Shown here: in pieces, positions 1-7,601 of the stretch
How the letters are laid out: every line of letters starts with the position of its first letter
How positions within the stretch are numbered: the first letter of the stretch is position 1
Assembly (NCBI GenBank): GCA_004294385.1
Contig: REAP01000040.1
Coordinates: 1-32,720 of the forward strand
DNA from: Oscillatoriales cyanobacterium
Lineage (GTDB): Bacteria > Cyanobacteriota > Cyanobacteriia > Cyanobacteriales > Microcoleaceae
Direction of reading: 5' to 3'
Length of the DNA stretch: 32,720 bases
Notes under the pieces: generated by a model
What the model was told of the DNA's origin: nothing
What the model saw: only the letters and a program-made list of their open reading frames with translations
Databases searched by the model: none
Position numbers and translations under genes: made by a program

Positions 1-1
1 A

Positions 2-802
2 GAAAGTGTGGGATATCGGGTGATGGGTGCATCGCAGTTTGAGTTAGCTTGTCGTTTGGGTTGGCTGAATTTAGTGGCGAGGGATGGGGAGACGCTGGAG
101 GGGATTTATGCTTTTTACCATCCGACGTTTCAGGAATATTTTGCGGCGTTGGCGGTTGAGGATTGGCACTTTTTCTTGAATCATATTCCTAAGAATCCGC
201 AACATCCTGATGCTCGATATCGCATTTTTGAGAAGCAGTGGAAGGAGGTTATTTTGCTGTGGTTGGGGCGTGAGGAGGTTGGGAAGGAGGAGAAGGAAGC
301 GTTTATTAAGGCGTTGGTTGAGTTTGATGATGGGTGTGATAATTTTTATGGATATCGTGCGTATTTTCTAGCGGCTGCGGGGATTGCTGAGTTTAAAGCT
401 TGTAGTCTTGCTGATGAGATTGTTCGGCAGATTGTTAAGGTGGGGTTTGGTTATTTTAATGAGGAAAAACAGGAGTGGCAAACATTTATCGATCCAATTG
501 CACAGGGTTCAAGGGAGATACTGAAAGAGACGGATAGGGATCGGCAAAGCGCGATTTACCATTTAGTGAAGTTAATGTGTACTTCTCAGATTGATAAAGA
601 TACCCAGATAGAAGTAGCAAAAGAGTTAGCAGAAATAGGTGGATATAACCCAGTTGCTATCTCCGGTTTAGTGGAGTTGATTGGTACTTCTGAGGATGAT
701 AATACCTGGAGGAGTGCCATAGATAGCTTAGGAAAAATCGACAAAGATAACTCAGTTGCGGAGGAGAGCGGCCGTAAGCTTAGGGAAAATATGCAAAGAT
801 AA
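2..802 (+). CDS. NACHT-type NTPase C-terminal part with HEAT repeats, 5' end outside window, frame-broken
   Basis: The reading frame is open from the window edge, so the N-terminal effector and NACHT ATPase domains would lie upstream. Near the start, FYHPTFQEYFAAL is the signature that follows the winged-helix region of cyanobacterial NACHT proteins. A helical stretch follows, then HEAT-like repeats of 34 residues (LAEIGGYN at about 609-632, LGKIDKDN at about 728-751). The frame then runs into a short unrelated tail and stops at 802, in the middle of a repeat. The downstream frame (from about 756) continues the same repeat series, so this is one gene split by a frameshift. NACHT proteins of this kind are known as STAND-type sensors in bacterial defence and signalling; that role here is inference. 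The first ATG or GTG in the window is not a real start. Confidence 0.75.
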   Translation, partial: ESVGYRVMGASQFELACRLGWLNLVARDGETLEGIYAFYHPTFQEYFAALAVEDWHFFLNHIPKNPQHPDARYRIFEKQWKEVILLWLGREEVGKEEKEAFIKALVEFDDGCDNFYGYRAYFLAAAGIAEFKACSLADEIVRQIVKVGFGYFNEEKQEWQTFIDPIAQGSREILKETDRDRQSAIYHLVKLMCTSQIDKDTQIEVAKELAEIGGYNPVAISGLVELIGTSEDDNTWRSAIDSLGKIDKDNSVAEESGRKLRENMQR

Positions 803-1460
803 CGTAGTTGCGATCGCCACTTTAGTCGATTTAATCAGAAATTCAGATGATAACATTGCCCGGTGGCAAGCGGCAGATATCTTAGGGGAAATTATCAAAG
901 GTAAACACTTCGTCCTCGCACTCTCAGGTTTGAAAGATTGTCTAAATTCCGAAGTCTATGAAAACGATTTTAATCGCTATAAAGATCGCTACCCAATTAT
1001 CTGGGACTGCGCCCAAAAGATGACTTACCCAGACTTTCATCAAGCATGGCACACTCAACCCACCAATTCCCCAATACCCGACAACCACCCACAAAATCCA
1101 GATATCCCCACACTCCTCAAACAACTCCAACCCACCGATAAAACCTTCCCCGTTCCCCTCAACATACGCGCCCTAGAAGGCGAAACCGATACAAGCCCGA
1201 TCGCCCAAGAGCTCTGTACCCAACTATATCAAACAATCTTCCCCGCAGATACAGACATCCCCGCCATTCGCAACGCCCCCGAATTCAAGCGATTAATTCC
1301 CCAACTCAAAAATCGGCTGCAAAAACAGCACATCGCCTTAATTTTGCACTCCTGTCCCTGCGAAGATGCGCTTTCACCGCTGGAATTGCCGTTAACAGGT
1401 TTTGCGCCGGATGGAGATGATTTGTTGAATGCGGTGCAGAATTGGATTGGGGGGATTTAA
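756..1460 (+). CDS. Distal fragment of the same NACHT/HEAT protein (frameshifted remainder)
   Basis: This frame picks up the HEAT repeats of the preceding fragment (SLGKICKDN, then LGEIIKG exactly 34 residues later). It ends in a roughly 100-residue alpha/beta-looking domain rich in short hydrophobic strands (HIALILHSC). That tail resembles the C-terminal domains found after the repeats in cyanobacterial NACHT proteins, though I cannot name the exact family. The nominal ATG lies inside a repeat and has no ribosome binding site, so independent translation is doubtful. The gene is probably a pseudogene, unless the break is an assembly error or programmed frameshifting. Confidence 0.6.
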   Translation: MRRRAAVSLGKICKDNVVAIATLVDLIRNSDDNIARWQAADILGEIIKGKHFVLALSGLKDCLNSEVYENDFNRYKDRYPIIWDCAQKMTYPDFHQAWHTQPTNSPIPDNHPQNPDIPTLLKQLQPTDKTFPVPLNIRALEGETDTSPIAQELCTQLYQTIFPADTDIPAIRNAPEFKRLIPQLKNRLQKQHIALILHSCPCEDALSPLELPLTGFAPDGDDLLNAVQNWIGGI

Positions 1461-1533
1461 GATGAATCGGCGATTGAAATCGTTTCCATGCAAACGATGT
1501 CGGCCTGCGCGGACTGGGAGAGGATGTATGTTT

Positions 1534-2130
1534 TTATGATTGTGTTTCTGTTTCTGTTTGTGTTTCAAATTGAACGCTTTCATACAAAAGTGCGATCGGC
1601 AAATCAAACCCAATACTTGATAAAGCGATCGTCTCCCCAGCAGTGTAAGAATAGTAAAGCCACATTCTACCCTCTCCCCGACAGTAACGTTCCACAAAAA
1701 TCTTTTGTGAATCAACCAAGATATATTCTTGTAAAGTCGGAATTTTTAGATAACAAGTAAATTTTTCATCCCGATCTTTAGCACTTGTACTGGGAGAAAG
1801 AACTTCCACAATAATTTTAGGATTCTGGATGAACTTGCGGGAATTCAAGTCTTGAGCATCGCAACTAACTATCACATCAGGATAGTAGTAACGGCTTTGA
1901 AAACTGACTTGCAATTTCACATCTGACACGTTCATCCGACAGCCTCTAGAATGCAGATGCGGGTACAAGTTCCTGTAAAAGTTGAGTGCAATATCGTTAT
2001 GAGGAATTGTACTACCCGTCATGGCAAAAACTTCGCCGTTGACATATTCGTGGCGAATCTCTTGTTGAGCTTCCCATTCGAGATATTCCTCAACGGACAT
2101 TTTTTGGGGTGTTTGGGAAATTGCTATCAT
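1534..2130 (-). CDS. Uma2 family endonuclease (DUF820)
   Basis: This 198-residue protein has the full Uma2 pattern: an N-terminal MSVEEYLEWE helix, the HEYVNGEVFAM strand, PDVIVSCD, EVLSPSTSAKDRDEK and EYILVD. The Asp of PDVIV and the Glu of IVEVLSPS are the PD-(D/E)XK-like catalytic positions of this family. Uma2 proteins occur in dozens of copies in filamentous cyanobacteria; their substrate is not settled. The length is normal. The ATG at 2130 has no clear Shine-Dalgarno. The C-terminus ends in a Thr/Glu/Gln run (ETQTETETQS) encoded by a short repeat. The gene stands alone, converging with the NACHT remnant. Confidence 0.9.
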   Translation of the reverse strand: MIAISQTPQKMSVEEYLEWEAQQEIRHEYVNGEVFAMTGSTIPHNDIALNFYRNLYPHLHSRGCRMNVSDVKLQVSFQSRYYYPDVIVSCDAQDLNSRKFIQNPKIIVEVLSPSTSAKDRDEKFTCYLKIPTLQEYILVDSQKIFVERYCRGEGRMWLYYSYTAGETIALSSIGFDLPIALLYESVQFETQTETETQS

Positions 2131-2211
2131 AACAAAATGTTTGTCAATGTTACTTTGATTATAGCATTAGGGATAGTTGGGATTCGAGGATACTTAATTC
2201 GCGCGGGAGTC

Positions 2212-2308
2212 AGAAACCGGGTTTCTTCCTAAATCTTGGTGGAGATGCGTAAATTATCGCAGAAACCCGGTTTCTTAGAGTCTGTGGGGAGTCAGAAACC
2301 GGGTTTCT
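2212..2308. repeat. Array of three AGAAACC(G/C)GGTTTCT near-palindromes
   Basis: Copies lie at 2212-2226 (central G), 2261-2275 (central C) and 2294-2308 (central G), so neighbouring copies are inverted relative to each other. They sit in a longer unit of about 82 bp that recurs at 7282-7520. Confidence 0.85.
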
Positions 2309-2327
2309 TGGATTTTGGGAGGCGTTA

Positions 2328-2498
2328 CTAAAACTCGATCGCATCTGAACTCTTGGTAGTTTCTTGATTAGGTAAATCAGCTTGCCAAAAAAACTTACTT
2401 TTCTCAAAATTATAAAGTGTAGGAATCGCCACCACAAAGGCGAGTAAGAGTCCCGTCGCAGAAATGGTCAAATGCCAGTCAATTCTTCTAGGATTCAT
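2328..2498 (-). CDS. Small single-span membrane protein, 56 residues
   Basis: An ATG at 2498 opens 56 codons ending in TAG at 2328-2330. The product starts MNPRRIDWHL, has one hydrophobic span (about residues 11-29, TISATGLLLAFVVAIPTLY) and a polar C-terminal tail rich in Lys, Asp and Glu. A positive N-terminus before the span suggests an N-in, C-out topology. It begins 42 bp after the stop of the Ser/Thr kinase on the same strand, so the two may be cotranscribed. Upstream there is only a weak ACAGGT-like ribosome site. I do not recognise the family. It extends just to the edge of the repeat array. Confidence 0.5.
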   Translation of the reverse strand: MNPRRIDWHLTISATGLLLAFVVAIPTLYNFEKSKFFWQADLPNQETTKSSDAIEF

Positions 2499-2540
2499 AA
2501 ATTGTACCTGTTGTCAATAAAAATATAGGATTAACTATTT

Positions 2541-3581
2541 TTACCACTCGCCGTCCTTCGCAGGAGCAGGTGTGGAAGTCGAATCAGATTTGGGTTGAAT
2601 TTTATCAACGTTTTGAAACACAGCGACAGCAGTAACAACCGCAATTCCCAAGACTACCGAACCAATTATTAACTTTAATTTGAGCGACTTCCACCAAGGA
2701 GGCTGTGAAATAATTGTAGTTCCTACAGACCCCGATACTAAAGATTTAATAACTTGCAATGCTTCATCGGCTGACTGATAGCGATCGCTATGGCGATATC
2801 GGATCATGTTATCTATAAAATCAGCTAGTTTTGGGCTAACTGCTGCTTGTTCCCTCCACATAACTTCTAGCGTGTCGGGATTTTTCGGAAACTGATCGGG
2901 CGATATTCCTGTGAGAGCTTGGATGGCCACCATTCCGACTGCATAAATATCACTGGATAATTCTGGATAGCCATTCATTTGTTCGTTTGGCATATATCCT
3001 TCAGTACCAATGCAAACTGTGATATTCCGTTGCGTTTGACTATTTTTAACCGCACTGATAACTTTTTCCTTAACAGCGCCAAAGTCAATCAATATAATCT
3101 TATCATCTGAGTCGCGCCGCATTAAATTTGCTGGCTTGATATCCCGGTGGATGACTCCCTGCTGGTGAACTACTGTCAGGACTTCCAAGATATCCTGCAA
3201 AAGTTGTATTACTTCATTTTCAGTGAGTTGAGTTCCCCTCACTCCGGGTTGATTGCTCAAAACAAGTTCGTGGCTCAAATCGTGTCCGACAATTAACTCT
3301 TGAACGAGATAGAATTCTTGGTCTTCCTCGAAGTGAGCGAATAGCTGGGGAATACGATCGCACTTACCTAATTTATAGAGCACTTGTGACTCTGTTTCAA
3401 ATAGCCGCTTCGCCGTTTGCAGGACAAAGGGATCGGTAGATTGCGGGTTGAGTTTCTTGACAACAAACTGGGGATTTCCCGGTAAGTGTGTATCCTCGGC
3501 GACATAAGTCTCGCCAAATCCACCTTGACTCAATGATTTCTTGATGTGGTAGCGTCCACCAATCGTTTGCCCTATAATCAT
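2541..3581 (-). CDS. Membrane-anchored eukaryotic-type Ser/Thr protein kinase
   Basis: A Hanks-type kinase with the glycine loop SQGGFGETYVAED (about residues 18-30), the ATP-binding Lys in FVVKKL (42/43), catalytic HRDIKPANLM (HRD at 145-147), DFG (166-168) and an activation segment with GTEGYMPNEQ. After the kinase domain comes a basic stretch and one transmembrane span (about 302-322), then a short Ser/Thr/Pro tail. It is therefore a minimal tail-anchored kinase without an extracellular sensor domain. I chose the ATG at 3581 because related kinases begin a few residues before GGRY; an upstream ATG at 3617 would add 12 Cys/Asn-rich residues. Neither start has a good Shine-Dalgarno. The small membrane protein downstream may be its partner. 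Confidence 0.9.
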   Translation of the reverse strand: MIIGQTIGGRYHIKKSLSQGGFGETYVAEDTHLPGNPQFVVKKLNPQSTDPFVLQTAKRLFETESQVLYKLGKCDRIPQLFAHFEEDQEFYLVQELIVGHDLSHELVLSNQPGVRGTQLTENEVIQLLQDILEVLTVVHQQGVIHRDIKPANLMRRDSDDKIILIDFGAVKEKVISAVKNSQTQRNITVCIGTEGYMPNEQMNGYPELSSDIYAVGMVAIQALTGISPDQFPKNPDTLEVMWREQAAVSPKLADFIDNMIRYRHSDRYQSADEALQVIKSLVSGSVGTTIISQPPWWKSLKLKLIIGSVVLGIAVVTAVAVFQNVDKIQPKSDSTSTPAPAKDGEW

Positions 3582-3696
3582 TTTTATGTTACAATTTTTG
3601 CAATAATTATTACACATCTAGGTAAAAAATAGTCAGGACTTACGCAGACCTGGCAAAAAACCTGCTGGTGGTTGAGCGAAGTCGAAACCAAGCATT

Positions 3697-3835
3697 ACAC
3701 TGCCCTTCGACCCTTCGACCCTTCGACCCTTCGACTACGCTCAGGGCACTGCTTAGCGGTTCCTGAGCGTAGTCGAAGGACCGGAACCACGAAGCGTCGC
3801 TGAGCGTAGCCGAAGTGTCGAAACCCGGTTTCTGC
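3697..3835. repeat. TTCGACTACGCTCAGG-type interspersed repeats
   Basis: Three tandem cttcgaccc units run into cttcgactacgctcaggg, followed by its inverted form cctgagcgtagtcgaagg. The same unit recurs near 8485-8680, 13997-14190, 15936-15990, 18474-18500, 21082-21100 and 25709-25775. The short frame on the minus strand here is made of repeat sequence and is not a gene. The rest of 3618-3963 holds no gene. Confidence 0.8.
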
Positions 3836-3895
3836 GTCAATATCTCTCGGAGCGATGATTTTTTGGAGAAACTGAGTTTTTTGAGCTTAGTCCTA
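3820..3895. repeat. About 75-bp dispersed repeat with inverted ends, copy A
   Basis: It begins gaaacccggtttctgcgtca and continues with aatatctc, a central segment and ggagaaact. The same order of blocks is found at 4662-4738 (copy B); a third divergent relative lies near 12380-12455. Confidence 0.6.
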
Positions 3896-3963
3896 ATAGT
3901 ATAATTTTCTAATCTGGTGGGAAATAAATTCATTAAAATTGACTAAAATCTATAAGGTGAGAC

Positions 3964-4632
3964 ATGACTACTAAATCAAGTCGGCTGATTACAGAAATTT
4001 TGGCGATCGTTTTGACACTGTTTGGGGCGGCGGCTTGTTCGACAACAACGGTTTCTACTTCTGAAACTCAGCCTGTTGCATCGACAAGCAACAATCCCGC
4101 AACTTCTCCCGTAACGACAGCTTCCAGTCTAACAGCTTCAGCTCTGAAAACTTCTCAGTCTACTATCCCTACAAATTTCAACTGCGTTCAGCAACCAAAT
4201 GGCTGGGCGACAGTTGCTCAAAGAGGAAATGCTGTTTCCCAAAATCCTTTACTAACCTGGAATAGCACAGAATTCGGCGATGAGTGGTCGCCAGAACAAC
4301 GCTGTCAAACTGTGTCAAAAAGATTGACAGAGGTAGTGGCGAAAAATGGTGGAAAGTTAGCAAAGTTGGATTTGACGACTGGAAAGGTAGATAATGGTTA
4401 TACAGTTATTTGTGTGGTGACGGCTGGACAAAAAAGCTGCGATCGCCAAAATATGCTGTTTACTCTTAATAAGCAAAACTCTCAAACTCCCGGTGAAATA
4501 CTCGTAAAAATCACTAATTTTGCTAAAGGTACTGCCTCTAATAGTACGACAGCAGAAAGTGGTTATATTCCTCAGTTTATCCCTTTGGAAACATTAGTTA
4601 ATCGTTCTTTGGGAAAGGACAGCGGTTTTTAA
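3964..4632 (+). CDS. COP23 domain lipoprotein
   Basis: This 222-residue protein has an N-terminal signal with a lipobox ending AAAC (Cys25), then a Ser/Thr-rich linker to about residue 70. A domain follows that matches the COP23 (circadian oscillating polypeptide, 23 kDa) pattern: FNCVQ, PLLTWNSTEFGDEWSPEQRCQ, VICVV, SCDRQNMLFTL and a final hydrophobic strand. Paired cysteines suggest disulfides in the periplasm. AAGGTGAG just before the ATG is a good ribosome binding site. COP23 was first described as a circadian-oscillating membrane-associated protein; its activity is not known. It is followed 200 bp later by a trypsin-like protease on the same strand, also a predicted lipoprotein. Confidence 0.85.
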   Translation: MTTKSSRLITEILAIVLTLFGAAACSTTTVSTSETQPVASTSNNPATSPVTTASSLTASALKTSQSTIPTNFNCVQQPNGWATVAQRGNAVSQNPLLTWNSTEFGDEWSPEQRCQTVSKRLTEVVAKNGGKLAKLDLTTGKVDNGYTVICVVTAGQKSCDRQNMLFTLNKQNSQTPGEILVKITNFAKGTASNSTTAESGYIPQFIPLETLVNRSLGKDSGF

Positions 4633-4661
4633 CTCTAGTATTCCTGGACGCGCGCGGGGCC

Positions 4662-4738
4662 AAAAACCCGGTTTCTGCGCCAATATCTCGGATAATCGAC
4701 TATTTTTCGGAGAAAACGGGTTTTTTCTTAAGTCCTGT
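4662..4738. repeat. About 75-bp dispersed repeat, copy B; can form a hairpin after the COP23 gene
   Basis: The left arm aaaacccggtttct and right arm ggagaaaacgggtttttt are inverted copies with a run of T at the end, 40 bp after the COP23 stop. It could act as a terminator; that is inference. Confidence 0.55.
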
Positions 4739-4835
4739 CTAGGCTGGTGAGAGCAATTTGTGACATCAAAGTAATGCGGATTAATTCAGATTCATTATAT
4801 GTTTTTAGATATGATTTGTGTGAGGATAAAAGTTG

Positions 4836-6362
4836 ATGATGCGTAGATTTTTAGCTGTCGTTGCTATTGGGTTATCAGTTGGCGGTTGTTCCAAATTATT
4901 ATCCTCAGAGCAGGTTAGCGAAGTAGCCAAGGAAATCACGGTTTTAATTGATGGCTGCAATGCGGGTTCGGGAGTGATTTTCAAGCACGATCTCAATACT
5001 TACTCTGTTCTTACTGCTAGTCATGTTGTTAAAAATACCAATGGTAATTGTCTGGTTATTACCTCCGATCAAGAACGGTACACAGCTTCTGATGAGGTGA
5101 TATTTCCCCTGCCTGGTGTGGATTTAGCAGTCTTAAAATTTCAAAGTAATAAAAATTATAAGTTAGCAGAGTGGGCTGATTCAGATATAGTTAGTATCGG
5201 AACCTCTGTTTATGTTGCTGGGGCACCTGCACTCAGTGAGGTAATTCAAGAACGGGATGTTGAGGTGCAGGGTGGCAAAATTATTCGCACTCAGTTGTCT
5301 AAATCTGTTGAGGGATATGCGTTGGTATACAATAGCTCTACTCAGAAGGGAATGAGTGGGGGCCCAGTTCTAAATGAGGAGGGTCGCGTAATAGGCATTC
5401 ACGGCTATAAAGATCCACAAGAAGGTAGTAAGAATGGACGAAATTTAGGGATTCCTATCAATAAGTTTTTGGCAGGAAATGTAGATCCCATTCCCAAAGC
5501 AAGCTGGAAACTTTTCTGGATTAACAGTTTTTGGGCAATTTTATTGGGAGTAATTATTTTAATCCCTATTATTATTACAGTTGGCATCATTTATTTGATA
5601 CTTTATACAGACGATAAAAATACCGCAAATCAAAAAATTGACGATGTTTTGAATGATAATTATTATTGGTTATTATTCCCATTAATTTGGATAGCTATAG
5701 TTATCTTAGGAGGGAGAGGAATATTAGATTTTTATTATTTTACCCAAGGGAGTTATTATCAGCAACTTGGAGATTACCCAAAATCAATTGCTGCTTATAA
5801 CAAGGCTATCAAGATTAATCCTAACTACGCTAATGCCTACGTCAGTCGTGGTGTTGCTTACCATCAACTAGGAGATGTACATAGCGCGATCGCATCATAT
5901 TATTGGTCAATTTATTTTTCCCAAGAGGAGCGTGAGGGGGGCCTTAAATATTACTGTAATTTGAGATATGGTAAACTATGCGCTCTTGAAAATATCCTGG
6001 CTGCCATCAATTATAATCAAGCAATTCAGTTGAATCATAACAATGCTAATGCGTACTTCAACCTTGGCTATACCTACTGGAAATTAGGAGATAAACAGAG
6101 GTCATTCGAGAATGCTAAGCAATCTATAAATATTAATCCTAAATTAGCCTTTGCTTATGTACTCCTGGGTGTTATTAGCGAAGATCGACTCCTGGGTGTT
6201 ACTAGCGAAGATCGAGGAGATATAAAAGAAGCGATCCAATATTATCAGAAAGCTTCTGAATTGTATAAACAACAAGGGGAGACAGGCAAGTATCAATCTC
6301 TCCTTAACGACATTACACGTTTAAAGAAGCTAATGTTGTTGGATGCTCCTAAAAGTAATTGA
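4836..6362 (+). CDS. Trypsin-like serine protease lipoprotein with two membrane spans and TPR repeats
   Basis: A 508-residue protein with a signal peptide and lipobox VGGC (Cys18). A chymotrypsin-fold protease domain follows with a complete triad: His63 in LTASHVV, Asp96 in GVDLAVLKF, Ser174 in GMSGGPV. Two hydrophobic spans follow (about 227-256 and 277-296), then TPR units from about residue 303 (YPKSIAAYNKAIKINPNYANAY and later copies). Cys18 plus two spans would place the TPRs on the same side as the protease. TGAGGA nine bases before the ATG at 4836 fixes the start; a TTG at 4833 is less likely. An in-frame 27-bp tandem duplication lies in the last TPR (6162-6215). The substrate is unknown. 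Confidence 0.88.
   Translation: MMRRFLAVVAIGLSVGGCSKLLSSEQVSEVAKEITVLIDGCNAGSGVIFKHDLNTYSVLTASHVVKNTNGNCLVITSDQERYTASDEVIFPLPGVDLAVLKFQSNKNYKLAEWADSDIVSIGTSVYVAGAPALSEVIQERDVEVQGGKIIRTQLSKSVEGYALVYNSSTQKGMSGGPVLNEEGRVIGIHGYKDPQEGSKNGRNLGIPINKFLAGNVDPIPKASWKLFWINSFWAILLGVIILIPIIITVGIIYLILYTDDKNTANQKIDDVLNDNYYWLLFPLIWIAIVILGGRGILDFYYFTQGSYYQQLGDYPKSIAAYNKAIKINPNYANAYVSRGVAYHQLGDVHSAIASYYWSIYFSQEEREGGLKYYCNLRYGKLCALENILAAINYNQAIQLNHNNANAYFNLGYTYWKLGDKQRSFENAKQSININPKLAFAYVLLGVISEDRLLGVTSEDRGDIKEAIQYYQKASELYKQQGETGKYQSLLNDITRLKKLMLLDAPKSN
6162..6215 (+). repeat. 27-bp tandem duplication within the protease-TPR gene
   Basis: Units 6162-6188 and 6189-6215 differ by one base (att/act). They encode LLGVISEDR followed by LLGVTSEDR, adding nine residues inside a TPR helix pair. 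Confidence 0.95.
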
Positions 6363-6469
6363 AGTAGTGAATAGAGTAGTTAGAATTAGCCAAACTCTCT
6401 TGACTTACCTTCTATTGAAGTAGTGAATAGAGTAGTTAGAATTAGCCAAACTCTCTTGACTTACCTTCT
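6358..6469. repeat. Exact 56-bp tandem duplication spanning two convergent gene ends
   Basis: Bases 6358-6413 and 6414-6469 are identical. The first copy holds the TGA stop of the forward protease and the TAA stop of the reverse protease; the second copy encodes the last residues of the reverse protease. Confidence 0.95.
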
Positions 6470-7253
6470 CCTGAAACCTCTCAATCGGAATCCCCCAACT
6501 CAAAGCCTCCATCTCCCTAAAAACCACTTCCGAAGGCACACTTCCATCCACAAACGTAAACACCTCAATACCCGCCAAAGGATATTTCAACCGTCCATTC
6601 ACCCCTACCAGCCTCCCCCGATTATCCAACACCGGCCCGCCACTCATCCCCTCAGTAATATCATTAGTATAGCCCAACTGATATCCCTCCAAAAACGACT
6701 TTTCCGGCAACATTCCCACCTTTCCCGCCGTCAACCGAAACGCCTTTAACCCCCAATTCCGAGTATTCTCGATCGCCTTAGCATCAATCCAATGCCAATT
6801 AGGAAAACCCGCCCCAAAAACCGCATCTCCCACTGCTAACTTATGGGAGTTTCCTATCTCCACCACTCGATAAGATTCACGACTGGTAAATTCCACCAAA
6901 GCTAAATCTAATCTGCTAAACTGAGATGAAGACAACCGCTTAGCAATATGTGTCTGTCCATCGACCGTCAATACAGTATAATTTTGAGTATTATTGCCAG
7001 CTACCACATGATTGTTAGTTAAAACCCGATAATTTTCCCCTTTCCGGCCAATAATCACCCCAGAACCAGACCCAGAATCGGATAATATTCTGACAGTGAC
7101 AAGACTCGCAATTTCTGAAACTTCCCGGTTAAGATTTTCTGAAATCGCTGTGGGTGTGACAGAAATATGCTCATGGGTGTCTTTTGTTAAAGTCAATAAT
7201 AGACCGGTTAGCAGTAGTGATATTGTGAAGATTCGCAGGCGATAACTAAACAT
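6405..7253 (-). CDS. Secreted or membrane-anchored trypsin-like serine protease
   Basis: A 282-residue protein with an N-terminal hydrophobic segment (about residues 8-23: a signal peptide or anchor, no lipobox Cys). The trypsin-like domain has a full triad: His82 in LTNNHVV, Asp116 in RLDLALVEF, Ser204 in GMSGGPV. There is no PDZ domain and no TPR. It is convergent with the preceding protease and related to it only in the protease domain. Its last few residues (after about HYFN) were created by the 56-bp duplication; without it the frame would end in NYF and stop. The ATG at 7253 follows a hairpin repeat array, so its promoter must lie within or beyond the repeats. Confidence 0.88.
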   Translation of the reverse strand: MFSYRLRIFTISLLLTGLLLTLTKDTHEHISVTPTAISENLNREVSEIASLVTVRILSDSGSGSGVIIGRKGENYRVLTNNHVVAGNNTQNYTVLTVDGQTHIAKRLSSSQFSRLDLALVEFTSRESYRVVEIGNSHKLAVGDAVFGAGFPNWHWIDAKAIENTRNWGLKAFRLTAGKVGMLPEKSFLEGYQLGYTNDITEGMSGGPVLDNRGRLVGVNGRLKYPLAGIEVFTFVDGSVPSEVVFREMEALSWGIPIERFQEKVSQESLANSNYSIHYFNRR

Positions 7254-7281
7254 TCTTTTCGCGTGGGGACTCTGGGAAGTC

Positions 7282-7520
7282 AGAAACCGGGTTTCTTCAC
7301 TAAATCTCGGTGAGGATACAATAATTATCGCAAAAACCCGGTTTCTTAGAGTCTTTGGGGAGTCAGAAACCGGGTTTCTTCCTAAACCTTGGTGGGAATT
7401 CCGAGATTGTCGCAGAAACCCGGTTTCTTGGATTTGGGGATTTTGGGTGGGGAGTCAGAAACCGGGTTTCTTTGTAAAATCTCGTGAGGATGCTTAAATT
7501 ATCGCAGAAACCCGGTTTGT
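7282..7520. repeat. Array of six AGAAACC(G/C)GGTTTCT palindromes in alternating orientation
   Basis: Central-G copies start at 7282, 7365 and 7457, and central-C copies at about 7333, 7414 and 7506, giving a higher-order unit of 81-92 bp. The linkers are also conserved (tcctaaa.cttggtggg, attatcgc). Each G/C pair can fold into a long hairpin. The frame called through this block is repeat sequence, not a gene. Confidence 0.9.
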
Positions 7521-7601
7521 TGGATGTCGCGCATTTAAGATATGCCACATTTTATGTTTAACTATGTTAACCTAGTTGCGATCGCCAAAACAGACCATAC
7601 C

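Noticed and set aside
3640..3933. 97-residue minus-strand frame
   Set aside because: It is made of TTCGACTACGCTCAGG and gaaacccggttt repeats.
7282..7520. Possible CRISPR array
   Set aside because: Repeats are 15-bp palindromes in alternating polarity with conserved linkers, not direct repeats with unique spacers, and no cas gene is present.
7363..7548. Open frame on the minus strand through the palindrome array
   Set aside because: It is built from the repeats (RKKPGF and similar); the same peptide pieces appear at other arrays in different frames.
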